From positions 1 to 39,492 of the forward strand of contig NZ_PJBZ01000074.1 of assembly GCF_002835995.1 (NCBI RefSeq): a stretch of DNA of 39,492 nt, in the 5' to 3' direction. The position numbers and the translations under genes are program-made. Shown piece by piece: positions 1-7,655 of the stretch. Every line of letters starts with the position of its first letter. Position 1 is the first letter of the stretch. The notes beneath the pieces are model-generated. The model saw only the letters and a list, made by a program, of their open reading frames with translations. It ran no database searches and had not been told where the DNA came from. Origin of the DNA: Psychromonas sp. Urea-02u-13. GTDB taxonomy: Bacteria > Pseudomonadota > Gammaproteobacteria > Enterobacterales > Psychromonadaceae.

Positions 1-63
1 AATTCTGAGAGTAATTAATTTGTGTCTATAAATATTAATGACAAATACTAAAAGGAATTTTTT

Positions 64-981
64 ATGAAAAAAAATCGTATCGTCTCTTGTTTGATTCCAT
101 TCGTTACTATGGTGGGAGTTTATTCTTCTCAAGCTCACGCAGTCTATAACGGAGTAGAAGTGATCCCTCAAGAGGAATCTTACATGGTTTACTTGGAGGG
201 GGGGCGGAGCTACGTGCAGTGGCGCGCTGATTGCTCCAAATACAGTTCTGACAGCTGCACATTGTATTTTCGATAATATCAACGCTCACTTTCTATATTC
301 CAAGAACAAAGATGGCCCAATTAATGGGACCAGCACAAAAGTAGTTAAATCTTATTTAATCAATGATCTATACACCTTTTATGATCCAAGAAAGTATTAC
401 GACATCGCTATTTTGGAGCTTGAAAGCACACCAGAAAACGTTGAGTACTTCCCTGTCGCAAATGACAGCATTCCGTTAGGTGCCGAAGTCTACCCTCTTG
501 GTTATTCTTCAGATCAATTAAAAAAGATGCCGATACCAGCAAGAGTGGTCGCAAAAGAAAATTCTAAACAATATTACATTGAAGCTACCTGTGGGTCTCG
601 GGAGTGGAGATTTGAAAATCCAAGAACACCAATAAGCGAAGATCAATACACGATTAGTGTTGAAAATCCATCTTTGCCTTCTGAACATCCAAATTACTCC
701 TTAGATGAAAGTAGCGGTTTTGTTACTAAGTACAGTGCTACTACGGGGATAGTGGAGGTCCTCTTATTTTCAATGGCGAAATTTATGGTGTAACAAGTAC
801 TGTTGTCAATATTTACTCAGCACAGCATAACGTTGCCACTTTCTATGAAGGTTTCGGTCGTGATGGCGCCTATAATTGGATTGTTGAAACGGTAAAGGAT
901 ATTCAAACTCGAGTAGCAACAAACAGCTTATCGTCAGAAGAGCAAGGTGAATTCAGAGCAATAACTTTTCCCGATTACTAA
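64..981 (+). pseudogene. Trypsin-like (S1 family) secreted serine protease, broken by two frameshifts
   Basis: The protein starts with a signal peptide (Lys-Lys-Asn-Arg, hydrophobic core, cleavage after AHA near residue 26). Frame 1 is read to a 7-G tract at 198-204. There the reading must move to another frame, which encodes CSGALI, the catalytic-histidine motif LTAAHC (about 255-275) and the catalytic-aspartate motif DIAILEL (about 403-423). Near 730-745 it must move back to the first frame to give the catalytic-serine motif GDSGGPL (about 745-765) and a tail ending with TAA at 979-981. All three catalytic motifs are therefore present but no single frame holds them. The corrected length is about 305 residues, normal for a bacterial trypsin-like exoprotease. 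An AAGGAA ribosome site precedes ATG 64. The two shifts compensate each other, so sequencing error, real decay or slippage at the G tract are all possible. Confidence 0.85.
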
Positions 982-1056
982 GCCATGAGCTTTCCTATTC
1001 CTCTGCATTCGAATTGTGTTATTCGTAATTCTGAGCGAAAGAAGCTCTCTTAAATA

Positions 1057-1090
1057 AAGAATGCTAGTCAATCAATTGACTGGCATTCTT
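1057..1090. terminator. 15-bp hairpin after the protease remnant
   Basis: AAGAATGCTAGTCAA at 1057-1071 pairs with TTGACTGGCATTCTT at 1076-1090, with one T-G wobble and a 4-base loop. It lies 76 bases past the protease stop codon. The following T run is weak, so factor-independent termination is likely but not certain. Confidence 0.6.
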
Positions 1091-1300
1091 ATCAAAAGAT
1101 ATTGTCTCTCCTTCTCATTTAAAAAATCGAGTATAAAACGGTTATTTCATTTGAAATATTTTCCTTGAGAAAATAGGACGATTTAGTGGTTTTCAAACGA
1201 ATTGGGAAATAGCTATAGATGCCATTTGGTCAAAATGTGGTCTTGTTATTTTTGATTTTTATTTAAGTTGTTGATTTTTGTTTCTTTTGTTTGTTGTATT

Positions 1301-1323
1301 AAATCACCTACGGGTGGTTTTTT
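1301..1323 (+). terminator. Rho-independent terminator with no annotated gene directly upstream
   Basis: AAATCACC pairs with GGTGGTTT around a TACG loop and ends in six T residues at 1318-1323. The nearest upstream plus-strand gene, the protease remnant, already has a hairpin at 1057-1090. This terminator may therefore end a short untranslated transcript within about 1091-1323. That 200-base stretch is AT-rich and I saw no convincing reading frame in it. Confidence 0.6.
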
Positions 1324-1431
1324 ATGCGTGATGCAATATATTGAACAATGTTTTCGCTACCATTAAGTGCTATAACATCAGCTAGATTTAAAAAACAGAT
1401 AACTATTATTAGCCTTCTTTAGGAGTTTTTT

Positions 1432-2340
1432 ATGAGTAATGTTGAAAAAGTATTAATGGCATCACAGGGGCCTGAGTTCTCTCAATTGGTGCAAGGTTAC
1501 TGGCGTTTGGGTGCTTGGAATATGACAGCACAAGCGCGTTTAACATTTTTAAAACAGCATATTGAATTGGGTATCTCAACGGTTGATAACGCGGCTATTT
1601 ATGGCGACAGTGAACAGCTTTTTGGTGAAGCATTAGCATTGGATTCATCTGTACGTGAGCAAATCCAGATTGTGTCTAAATTTGGTATTAATGGTATTGC
1701 GCCTGCAACGGGTGAAAAACGTGTTTCACATTACGATAGCAGCAAGGCATTGATTTTATCGTCAACGGAAAATTCTTTAAAACGTTTAGGTGTTGAACAG
1801 TTAGATGCGCTTTTAGTGCATCGTCCTGATTTTTTAATGGATGTTGATGTTGTTGCTGAAACCTTTGCTGAGTTGAAAGCGAGTGGAAAAGTTAAGCATT
1901 TTGGCGTTTCTAATTTTAGTACTTCTCAATTCGAACTTTTACAGTCGCGTTTAGATGCGCCTTTGATTACTAATCAAATTGAAATTAATCCAATAAATTT
2001 TGATGTGTTAGAAGATGGCACCGTAGATCAATTACAACGATTATGTGTACGACCTATGGCGTGGTCATGTTTAGCGGGCGGTGATCTTTTCTCTTCCGAT
2101 AGCGACCAAGCAAGACGCTTGCGTGGCACTCTGCTTGAATTACAAACCGAGCTTGATGCAAGCTCAATAGAGCAAGTGGTTTTTGCATGGGTATTGAAGC
2201 ATCCATCTAACCCTGTCGCATTGATTGGTTCGGGTAAAATAGATCGTGTAAAAGAGACTATTGGCGCACTCGACCTGAAAATGAATACCGAGCAATGGTA
2301 TCGTATTTGGACTGCCTCTAAAGGCCATGGTGTGGCTTAA
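1432..2340 (+). CDS. ydhF: Aldo/keto reductase, YdhF type
   Basis: A 302-residue NADPH-dependent oxidoreductase of the aldo/keto reductase family, presumably cytosolic. The sequence follows E. coli YdhF closely throughout: GPEFS followed by GYWRL near the start, GISTVDNAAIYG with the catalytic Asp and Tyr (about residues 48-59), LLVHRPD with the active-site His (about 127-133), FGVSNF (about 156-161), and IGSGK near the end, which binds the cofactor phosphate. Length matches the family at about 300 residues. The start ATG is preceded by AGGAG at a good distance. The natural substrate of YdhF is not established, so only the general reaction, carbonyl reduction to alcohol, can be assigned. It appears to be a single-gene unit, followed by a long hairpin at 2369-2407. 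Confidence 0.92.
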   Translation: MSNVEKVLMASQGPEFSQLVQGYWRLGAWNMTAQARLTFLKQHIELGISTVDNAAIYGDSEQLFGEALALDSSVREQIQIVSKFGINGIAPATGEKRVSHYDSSKALILSSTENSLKRLGVEQLDALLVHRPDFLMDVDVVAETFAELKASGKVKHFGVSNFSTSQFELLQSRLDAPLITNQIEINPINFDVLEDGTVDQLQRLCVRPMAWSCLAGGDLFSSDSDQARRLRGTLLELQTELDASSIEQVVFAWVLKHPSNPVALIGSGKIDRVKETIGALDLKMNTEQWYRIWTASKGHGVA

Positions 2341-2368
2341 GCAAGTGCTTAATAATGACTAGCGCTTC

Positions 2369-2407
2369 GATTTAAAGCTTCGCCCATTCTACGTGAAGCT
2401 TTAAATC
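2369..2407. repeat. 13-bp perfect inverted repeat, likely shared terminator
   Basis: GATTTAAAGCTTC at 2369-2381 pairs perfectly with GAAGCTTTAAATC at 2395-2407 over a 13-base loop. It lies between the converging ydhF and LysE-type genes, where a two-way terminator would be expected. There is no clear T tract on either side. Confidence 0.5.
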
Positions 2408-2464
2408 TACCTTTAACATGACTCGTCTGGATCTAATTAAAGCGGGGAAGATCTAAAATAGACG

Positions 2465-2505
2465 GTAAGTGCTTAAGTTTAAATAGCGACGACCTGAGTA
2501 ATTAC
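2465..2505. repeat. Internally deleted copy of the 121-bp inverted-repeat element
   Basis: The right 28 bases, ending CCTGAGTAATTAC, match the right end of the full element at 36638-36758 at nearly every position. The left 13 bases, GTAAGTGCTTAAG, match the left terminus GTAACTGCTCAGG at 10 of 13 positions. About 80 interior bases are missing. It ends 2 bases before the stop codon of the LysE-type gene. Confidence 0.65.
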
Positions 2506-2507
2506 TT

Positions 2508-3143
2508 TTAAAGCACATCTAACTGCCACAATAACTTGGCCGCAAACATCAATAAGACCATTCCCATAATACGCTCAAAGATATAACCATGGCTGACAAA
2601 TTTAGCGCGTATTTTTTTCTGTGAGAAAAATACAGAAACAAGTGAGAACCATAAGATCGTGGTTAAGATAATCCATAACGCGTAAATAGTTTGAACATAC
2701 ATAGGGGTAGTAATACTAACGACAGTGGTAAAAATAGCTAAAAAGAACAATGTCGCTTTTGGGTTTAATACGTTTGTCATCACACCTAACAGAAAGGCCT
2801 TTTTATGATGACGTGGGTTATTGTCGAGTGTGACTTCCTCACTTAACGTCGTTTGAGGTTTGCTATTTAAAAGTTTAAACGCTAAAAACGATAAATAACA
2901 GATACCCACTAATTGCGCGAATAAAAAGCCAATTTCAGATTGGGTAATGATAAAACCAAGGCCCAGTAAGGTATAAGCCATATGAACGGCAATACCGACG
3001 CCAATGCCTAAGCTAGTAATAAGCGCTGTTTTCCTGTCAAAGCTAATGCTTTGGCGTACGACAACTGCAAAGTCCGGACCCGGGCTCATGACAGCAAGCA
3101 GGTGGATCAGTGTTAGCATTAAAAATTCATTGAGATAAGGCAA
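2508..3143 (-). CDS. LysE/RhtB family amino-acid exporter
   Basis: An inner-membrane translocator of about 211 residues in the LysE/RhtB family, which exports amino acids or related small molecules. Evidence is the family signature LAVMSPGPDFAVVV near the start, about five to six hydrophobic segments, and the conserved Asn-Pro in NVLNPKATLFFLAIFTT in the middle. The frame is open to an ATG at 3203, but that ATG has no ribosome site and would add residues unusual for the family. I prefer the TTG at 3141-3143, which has AGAG upstream. An ATG at 3117-3119 is another possibility. The gene is divergent from mobB, so its promoter must overlap the start of the mobB transcript. The exported substrate cannot be read from the sequence. 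Confidence 0.85.
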   Translation of the reverse strand: MPYLNEFLMLTLIHLLAVMSPGPDFAVVVRQSISFDRKTALITSLGIGVGIAVHMAYTLLGLGFIITQSEIGFLFAQLVGICYLSFLAFKLLNSKPQTTLSEEVTLDNNPRHHKKAFLLGVMTNVLNPKATLFFLAIFTTVVSITTPMYVQTIYALWIILTTILWFSLVSVFFSQKKIRAKFVSHGYIFERIMGMVLLMFAAKLLWQLDVL

Positions 3144-3211
3144 TTCAGCGACTCTTTTTTTAAGTATAATTAGCCACCATATCCCAGATACAATTATTTT
3201 CATAAGGTTAA

Positions 3212-3754
3212 ATGATGTCTGAATTAAATAATTTCCCTATCCCATTATTGGGGTTTGCTGCTTTTAGTGGAACGGGTAAAACCACCTTATTAGAGAAGCT
3301 TATTCCTTTGTTGTGTGAGCAGGGCTTAAATATCGCATTAGTGAAACATAGCCACCATAATATCGAATTGGATAAACCTGGAAAAGACAGCTATCGACTG
3401 CGTAAAGCAGGGGCTTGCCAGTTACTGTTAGCGGGGACTGAGCGCGCTGTTATATTTCATGAATATGGAGATAAACAGGATAAAAAATTAATTGAACAGT
3501 TACGTTTATTAGACTGCGAACAGTTGGATTTAGTGCTAGTGGAAGGCTATCGAGATGAAGCCTTTAATAAAATAGAATTACATCGCGAAGCATGTGAAAA
3601 GCCTTTTTTGTTTCCCACTGATGCATCAATAATTGCGTTGGCCTGTGACGTGAAACAATCAAGTTGTGCGCTTACACAACTTGATATTAATAGCCCGGCT
3701 GAGTTACAGGCGTTTGTAATGAACTATGTGAAATCTTCATTTAAAGGGGAATAG
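3212..3754 (+). CDS. mobB: Molybdopterin-guanine dinucleotide biosynthesis adaptor MobB
   Basis: A 180-residue P-loop GTP-binding protein that helps MobA attach GMP to molybdopterin, making the guanine dinucleotide cofactor of enzymes such as DMSO or TMAO reductase. The Walker A motif GFAAFSGTGKTTLLEKL lies at residues 14-30. ALVKHSHHNIELDKPGKDS, typical of MobB, follows at about 42-60, and VLVEGYR, a Walker B-like motif, at about 109-115. Two ATG codons stand in tandem at 3212 and 3215, and AAGG lies just upstream. The gene stands alone without mobA. Its last 14 bases overlap the convergent exported-protein gene. Confidence 0.92.
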   Translation: MMSELNNFPIPLLGFAAFSGTGKTTLLEKLIPLLCEQGLNIALVKHSHHNIELDKPGKDSYRLRKAGACQLLLAGTERAVIFHEYGDKQDKKLIEQLRLLDCEQLDLVLVEGYRDEAFNKIELHREACEKPFLFPTDASIIALACDVKQSSCALTQLDINSPAELQAFVMNYVKSSFKGE

Positions 3755-4277
3755 TCTCTTTTAATATGAAATAGACCACTGAACCTTCCGAGACGATAAT
3801 ATCGGCCCCTTTTGTGATAACAGCAATGCTGGCGGTTATTTTTTCTCCCTGTTTACCGAACACGATATTTTCATTTTCATCAACATGACCCACTTCTTTA
3901 CGCTCATTGGTGGTGCCTTTACCTGCAATCGGAAAGCTTTGGACATTCACTTGGCGGTTATTGACGCTAAGTTTGGTCAGAGTCAATATTATCTCCGGTG
4001 CGTGTGAGCCTCTGCCTGCTTTGCGAATTTTGTTAATGATTGCCTGCGCTGTTGAGCCTGACTTAATAACAACCTTACCCGCCACTTCTATATCAGTGTC
4101 TACTTTCATTTTAACGCGATAACCGGCTCTACGTGTTCGGCTATCAATCGGTTCGGCAAGTCTGACTTTAAGTGTGGTGCCAGCAATGATGCTGTTTTCT
4201 GGGATCTTTTCAGTACTATAGCTAGGCGTAGTAAAGAAGCTAAAAAATAGTATTAATAGTGATGAATAACGAAACAT
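3741..4277 (-). CDS. Exported protein of unknown function
   Basis: A 178-residue protein with a clear N-terminal signal peptide (hydrophobic LLILFFSFFTTPSYS, cleavage near residue 21), so probably periplasmic. It then has IIAGTTLKVRLAEPIDSRTR, a long stretch with alternating beta-type residues, and a C-terminal segment containing a hydrophobic strand that ends EGSVVYFILKE. This layout, a threshold-like AGTxLxVRL start, an IKSGS turn and a closing strand, resembles conserved exported proteins with a VirB10/TrbI-like beta fold. That is a resemblance from memory, not an assignment. No catalytic motif is visible. Its 3' end overlaps the 3' end of mobB by 14 bases in convergent orientation. It ends 27 bases before the ornithine cyclodeaminase stop, on the same strand, so the two could share a transcript. 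Confidence 0.7.
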   Translation of the reverse strand: MFRYSSLLILFFSFFTTPSYSTEKIPENSIIAGTTLKVRLAEPIDSRTRRAGYRVKMKVDTDIEVAGKVVIKSGSTAQAIINKIRKAGRGSHAPEIILTLTKLSVNNRQVNVQSFPIAGKGTTNERKEVGHVDENENIVFGKQGEKITASIAVITKGADIIVSEGSVVYFILKETIPL

Positions 4278-4304
4278 TTTATTCCTTATATAACCTCTTT
4301 AAGG

Positions 4305-5312
4305 TTACTTAGTTAATGAAAAAAGGTCTTTTACATCGTCTAAATCTGGCACGATATCTATCTGATTACCCAATTTATATTGGGTGGCTAACTGATAAAC
4401 CAGTTTTAATATAACGTAATCCTCTAAGGCAAAGCCAACAGAATCATAAATGACGGTGCCATTTTTCTCAACACTGATAGCGACCTCGCCTTTAATTATC
4501 TGATGCAGTTCTGTGCATTCAAAGTCAGCGTCTAATTGCTGTATTTCACCCTCTACTTTTGTTTGTGGTAAATACTCTGCCACGATGGTTGCACTCTCTA
4601 ATAAAGTCTTTTCAAGTTCTGTTTTACCTGGGCAATCGCCACCAAGGGCGTTAATAAAAACAGGTTTATCTATCATCGCTTTGGTTAATATTGTTTGTCT
4701 GCATTTATCAGCCGTACAAGTGGTGATGAGATCTGCGCCTTGCACCGCTTCTGCAGCGTTATTACAGGGTGTTAGTTTGAGGTTGAATGAGGCCATATTG
4801 CGTGCGAATTTTTGCATCGCTTTTTCATCGCTATCAAAATATCTCACTTCTTGTAGGTCAAATATAAAAGAGTAAGCAATAAATTGAAATTCACTTTGCG
4901 CGCCAGTGCCAATTAAGGTTAAGACTTTTGCGTCTTTCTTGGCAATGTGTTTTGCCACCATCGCTGAGGTGGCCGCGGTTCTTAGTGCAGTTAACAATGT
5001 CATCTCTGAATAAAGAATAGGTTCGCCTGTTAAACAGAGTGAAAGTTGACCTGTGGCCATCACTGTTAATTTTTTTTGTAGCGGGTTCTTAGGATGGCCA
5101 TTCACATATTTGAAGGCGTAATATTGTTGATTTGAGATCGGCATCAATTCAATCACACCATAATCAAAGTGATTACCAATACGTGCTTTTTTGTCAAAAT
5201 CAAACCACTGTTTATAGTCTGATTCTAATGCGTCGATTAGCTGTAAAAAAAAGTCTTTATAGCCTATTTTAGCGAGTAACTTTTTAATATCATCAAGCTG
5301 TAATACAAGCAT
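4305..5312 (-). CDS. Ornithine cyclodeaminase family protein
   Basis: A 335-residue member of the ornithine cyclodeaminase / mu-crystallin family. The well-known reaction is L-ornithine to L-proline plus ammonia using bound NAD. Visible motifs are TALRTAATSA (about residues 108-117), a Rossmann glycine motif LTLIGTGAQSEFQ (131-143), DLITTCTA (about 194-201) and FINALGGDCPGKTEL (about 219-233), where the Asp is in the position used for catalysis. A strong AGGAGG ribosome site precedes ATG 5312. The gene diverges from the CtlX-type hydrolase across 140 bases with repeated operator-like sequences. A route from citrulline or arginine via ornithine to proline is the natural reading. Other family members act on alanine or lysine derivatives, so the substrate is inferred. 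Confidence 0.88.
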   Translation of the reverse strand: MLVLQLDDIKKLLAKIGYKDFFLQLIDALESDYKQWFDFDKKARIGNHFDYGVIELMPISNQQYYAFKYVNGHPKNPLQKKLTVMATGQLSLCLTGEPILYSEMTLLTALRTAATSAMVAKHIAKKDAKVLTLIGTGAQSEFQFIAYSFIFDLQEVRYFDSDEKAMQKFARNMASFNLKLTPCNNAAEAVQGADLITTCTADKCRQTILTKAMIDKPVFINALGGDCPGKTELEKTLLESATIVAEYLPQTKVEGEIQQLDADFECTELHQIIKGEVAISVEKNGTVIYDSVGFALEDYVILKLVYQLATQYKLGNQIDIVPDLDDVKDLFSLTK

Positions 5313-5337
5313 AAATGCCTCCTATGGCCTGTGTTGG

Positions 5338-5411
5338 CATCCAATGTGAGTCTTAAATTGGATGATCCGCATCACTAATTATCAGCCAATATTTGCTTAT
5401 CAGCTAATATT
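5338..5411. promoter_or_regulatory. Operator-like repeats between the divergent ornithine cyclodeaminase and hydrolase genes
   Basis: CATCCAAT at 5338-5345 is mirrored by ATTGGATG at 5357-5364, an 8-bp inverted repeat with an 11-base spacer. TTATCAGCCAATATT at 5379-5393 is repeated at 5397-5411 with one change and an 18-base period. Both patterns sit in the only stretch that can hold the two divergent promoters. They are candidate binding sites for a regulator that is not in this window. Confidence 0.45.
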
Positions 5412-5452
5412 AAGGCCAAAGATAACGGCGATTAATAATAGGAGAATCTCTT

Positions 5453-6388
5453 ATGGCATTAATTCAAGCCCCGAATGCAGTCGTGATGATCAGGCCCTGG
5501 ACGTTCTTGGCAAACCCTGAAACGGCGGTAGATAATCACTTTCAAGATGAAAGTAATGACACTAAAAATGATGTTGCATTACACGCTCGTCTAGAGGTGG
5601 ATGCTTTGGTTGAGTTGTTACAAAAGCATCATATTACCGTACACCTATTTGATGACTTTGGTGATAAAAATACGCCTGATTCGGTTTTTCCTAATAATTG
5701 GTTCTCTACCCATAGCGGTGGACACATTGCGTTATATCCTATGTATTCTGTGAGCCGTCGACGAGAAAAAAGAAGCGATATTATTGACATGTTAAAGGCG
5801 CAATATCGTGTGCAAGATGTGGTCGATTTCTCTGGACTAGAATGGGATAACTTATTTTTGGAGGGCACAGGCGCAATGGTATTGGATAATATCAATCGAG
5901 TGGCTTATAGCGCGAAGTCGCATCGTGCTAGTGAAGTGATTTTAGAACGTTTTTGTACCTTATTTATGTATGAGCCTATGGCGTTTGATACACAGGATGC
6001 ACATGGCGATGCCATTTATCATACCAATGTGATGATGTGCATCTGCTCTAAAATGGTGTTGATTTGCTCAACAATGATAAAGGACACTAAAAGAAGAGAG
6101 GCGGTATTAAAGCGTTTAGTAGAAAGTGGTTTGACGATCGTTGAGTTAACTATGTTTCAGGTTGAAAACTTTGCGGCTAATGCGATTGAGTTAACGGGAA
6201 ATGGAATGAGTTACCTATTAATGTCTGAACGAGCAAAGGGTGTATTAACAGCAAAACAAACTCTTGAGATAGAGAAATATTCAACCCTGTTAAGCGTGGC
6301 TATTCCTACGATTGAGTTAGCGGGTGGCTCAGTACGTTGCATGGTGGCAGGCGTGCATTTAAGCCCTCGGGAGAAGGTCAATGGTTAA
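5453..6388 (+). CDS. ctlX: CtlX-like citrulline/arginine amidinohydrolase
   Basis: A 311-residue guanidine-modifying hydrolase of the amidinotransferase / dimethylarginine dimethylaminohydrolase superfamily, closest in style to proteins named citrulline utilisation hydrolase CtlX. Visible motifs are VFPNNWFSTH (residues 78-87), EGTGAMVLD (137-145), a conserved His at about 190 in DAIYHTNVMM, and GGSVRCMV with the nucleophilic Cys at 296. Together these give the expected Cys-His-Asp/Glu active site. AGGAGA lies just before ATG 5453. The divergent neighbour, ornithine cyclodeaminase, would consume ornithine released from citrulline or arginine. Whether the substrate is citrulline, arginine or a methylated form cannot be told from sequence alone. 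Confidence 0.85.
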   Translation: MALIQAPNAVVMIRPWTFLANPETAVDNHFQDESNDTKNDVALHARLEVDALVELLQKHHITVHLFDDFGDKNTPDSVFPNNWFSTHSGGHIALYPMYSVSRRREKRSDIIDMLKAQYRVQDVVDFSGLEWDNLFLEGTGAMVLDNINRVAYSAKSHRASEVILERFCTLFMYEPMAFDTQDAHGDAIYHTNVMMCICSKMVLICSTMIKDTKRREAVLKRLVESGLTIVELTMFQVENFAANAIELTGNGMSYLLMSERAKGVLTAKQTLEIEKYSTLLSVAIPTIELAGGSVRCMVAGVHLSPREKVNG

Positions 6389-6559
6389 ACAATATGTCGC
6401 TTTGCAAGTGGCCGGTTAAAGCGGGTTCTATTATGTCCGACGGATTATTTAGCACTGTCCCCGATTAATAAAATCGCCTGTGATTGGCTTGAGAAAAATG
6501 AGTCGCTTAACATAGCTATGTGTTTATCAGAGCATCAGGAACTAGCTCGGAGAAATTAG
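6381..6559 (+). pseudogene. Decayed N-terminus of a second amidinohydrolase-like gene
   Basis: An open stretch from about 6413 to a stop at 6557-6559 encodes RLKRVLLCPTDYLALSPIN and continues to LSEHQELARRN. This resembles the first 60 residues of dimethylarginine dimethylaminohydrolase-type proteins: a strand followed by CPxxY, then a ...IN... turn and an EH..L helix. An ATG at 6381, overlapping the end of ctlX, gives a plausible start (MVKQYVALQ) in another frame, so one frameshift near 6405-6415 would be needed. The remaining 200 or so residues of such an enzyme are absent and the next feature is a terminator. I read this as a truncated and frameshifted third gene of the ctlX unit. The family match is from memory and moderate. 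Confidence 0.45.
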
Positions 6560-6585
6560 AAATTAGAAATTAATCGTTACATACA

Positions 6586-6616
6586 AAAAAGCCTAAGTTA
6601 AAAACTTAGGCTTTTT
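6586..6616. terminator. Bidirectional rho-independent terminator
   Basis: AAAAAGCCTAAGTT at 6586-6599 pairs perfectly with AACTTAGGCTTTTT at 6603-6616 over an AAA loop. It has A and T tracts on both sides, so it can work in both directions. It serves the ctlX side on the plus strand and the porin on the minus strand. Confidence 0.92.
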
Positions 6617-6641
6617 ATTAATAATAGTACTTAGGCATCAC

Positions 6642-7397
6642 TTAGAATGCGTAAGAAGCACCTACTACTAATACGTTGTTGTTGTGACCGTAGCCATCTT
6701 TCGCGCCATCTTCTTGATTGCGGTACTCAACGTATGGTTGAACGCCGTTACGGCTCCAAGTAGCACGTAATTCATGTTCCATAGTGTTACGGCTATTAGC
6801 TGCATCATTTATGTAATATACGTTATTGTAGCTAACTGCTACTGGAGCATCAGAGAATGCGTATGCGATGCGGTTATCAAAACGAAGTTGGTCTTTATCG
6901 TAATCAGAGCCTGCATCGCTTTTTGCGCCATCGCCTGCAATTTGCATACGAGTACGGTTTGAGATAGAAAGGCCGTTATCGAAGTTGTAACCAATTTTAA
7001 CTAATGGGCGGTATTGAAATACTTCACCATCGTGTAATAAGTGATGGTAACCAGCAGCAACCCATAGGTTCTCGTTGATGTTAAAAGACTGTTCTACACC
7101 TAACGTAGTGTATGCAGACGCGCTTGAATCAGCACCATCTGTACCGTAATCAGTGCTACCAAGCTGAACACCATCAATCTCCATTAAGATTGTTGTGCCA
7201 GTAGTAAAAGTATGACCCGCTTCAAGCGTAGATGTAATATCTGAACCGTTGAAGTCTTTACGATCGTGCATTTGTATATTACCAGTTACATAAGTTGTAC
7301 CTGCTGGCTCTTGAGGTACTTCAGTATCTGTGTTTGCAAATGCAATAGGAGAAAGAAGAAGAGATGAACATGCTGCTGCTAGAGTTAATTTTTTCAT
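6642..7397 (-). CDS. KdgM-like outer-membrane porin
   Basis: A 251-residue outer-membrane beta-barrel protein. It begins with a classic signal peptide (MKKLTLAAACSSLLLSPIAFA). The mature part is made of short amphipathic strands such as ISNRTRMQIAG, RFDNRIAYAFS, VAVSYNNVYYI, HELRATWS and VQPYVEYRN, and it ends VVGASYAF with the terminal Phe that barrel assembly recognises. Strand order and length suit the KdgM family of small monomeric porins for acidic oligosaccharides, such as oligogalacturonate. The actual substrate is unknown here, since no pectin- or alginate-degrading genes are nearby. GAAGG precedes ATG 7397. It diverges from a LysR regulator that is itself broken, which may affect its control. 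Confidence 0.7.
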   Translation of the reverse strand: MKKLTLAAACSSLLLSPIAFANTDTEVPQEPAGTTYVTGNIQMHDRKDFNGSDITSTLEAGHTFTTGTTILMEIDGVQLGSTDYGTDGADSSASAYTTLGVEQSFNINENLWVAAGYHHLLHDGEVFQYRPLVKIGYNFDNGLSISNRTRMQIAGDGAKSDAGSDYDKDQLRFDNRIAYAFSDAPVAVSYNNVYYINDAANSRNTMEHELRATWSRNGVQPYVEYRNQEDGAKDGYGHNNNVLVVGASYAF

Positions 7398-7500
7398 AAG
7401 AGTTGCCTTCGTATTAATAAAGTTTGAAATCCTAATCGGTAAATTTCACTTACTCCATGTTAGCGAGGTGCTGTTAATTGATTTTTCAATTCCATGAAGT

Positions 7501-7571
7501 TTCTTTGTGTGCCACTTTGGGTCTTGTACAAAGAATATTAATCAAGCATCCATCGACAAGCCTTTGTCGAT
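7501..7571. promoter_or_regulatory. Two adjacent inverted repeats between porin and LysR genes
   Basis: TTCTTTGT (7501-7508) pairs with ACAAAGAA (7528-7535). Fifteen bases on, ATCGACAA (7552-7559) pairs with TTGTCGAT (7564-7571) around a 4-base loop. The 258-base divergent gap holds both promoters, so these may be operators or structured leader elements of the porin transcript. Confidence 0.4.
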
Positions 7572-7655
7572 TTATTTGAGAAACACTATAAAGTAATATG
7601 AACCATTCAATCAAGTCTATTATGTTGTGTTAACCCGAACAAGGAGTGTTTTTTA

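Noticed and set aside
3144..3203. The extended N-terminus of the LysE-type exporter from ATG 3203.
   Set aside because: No ribosome site precedes it and the extra residues do not fit the family; it overlaps the region needed for the mobB promoter.
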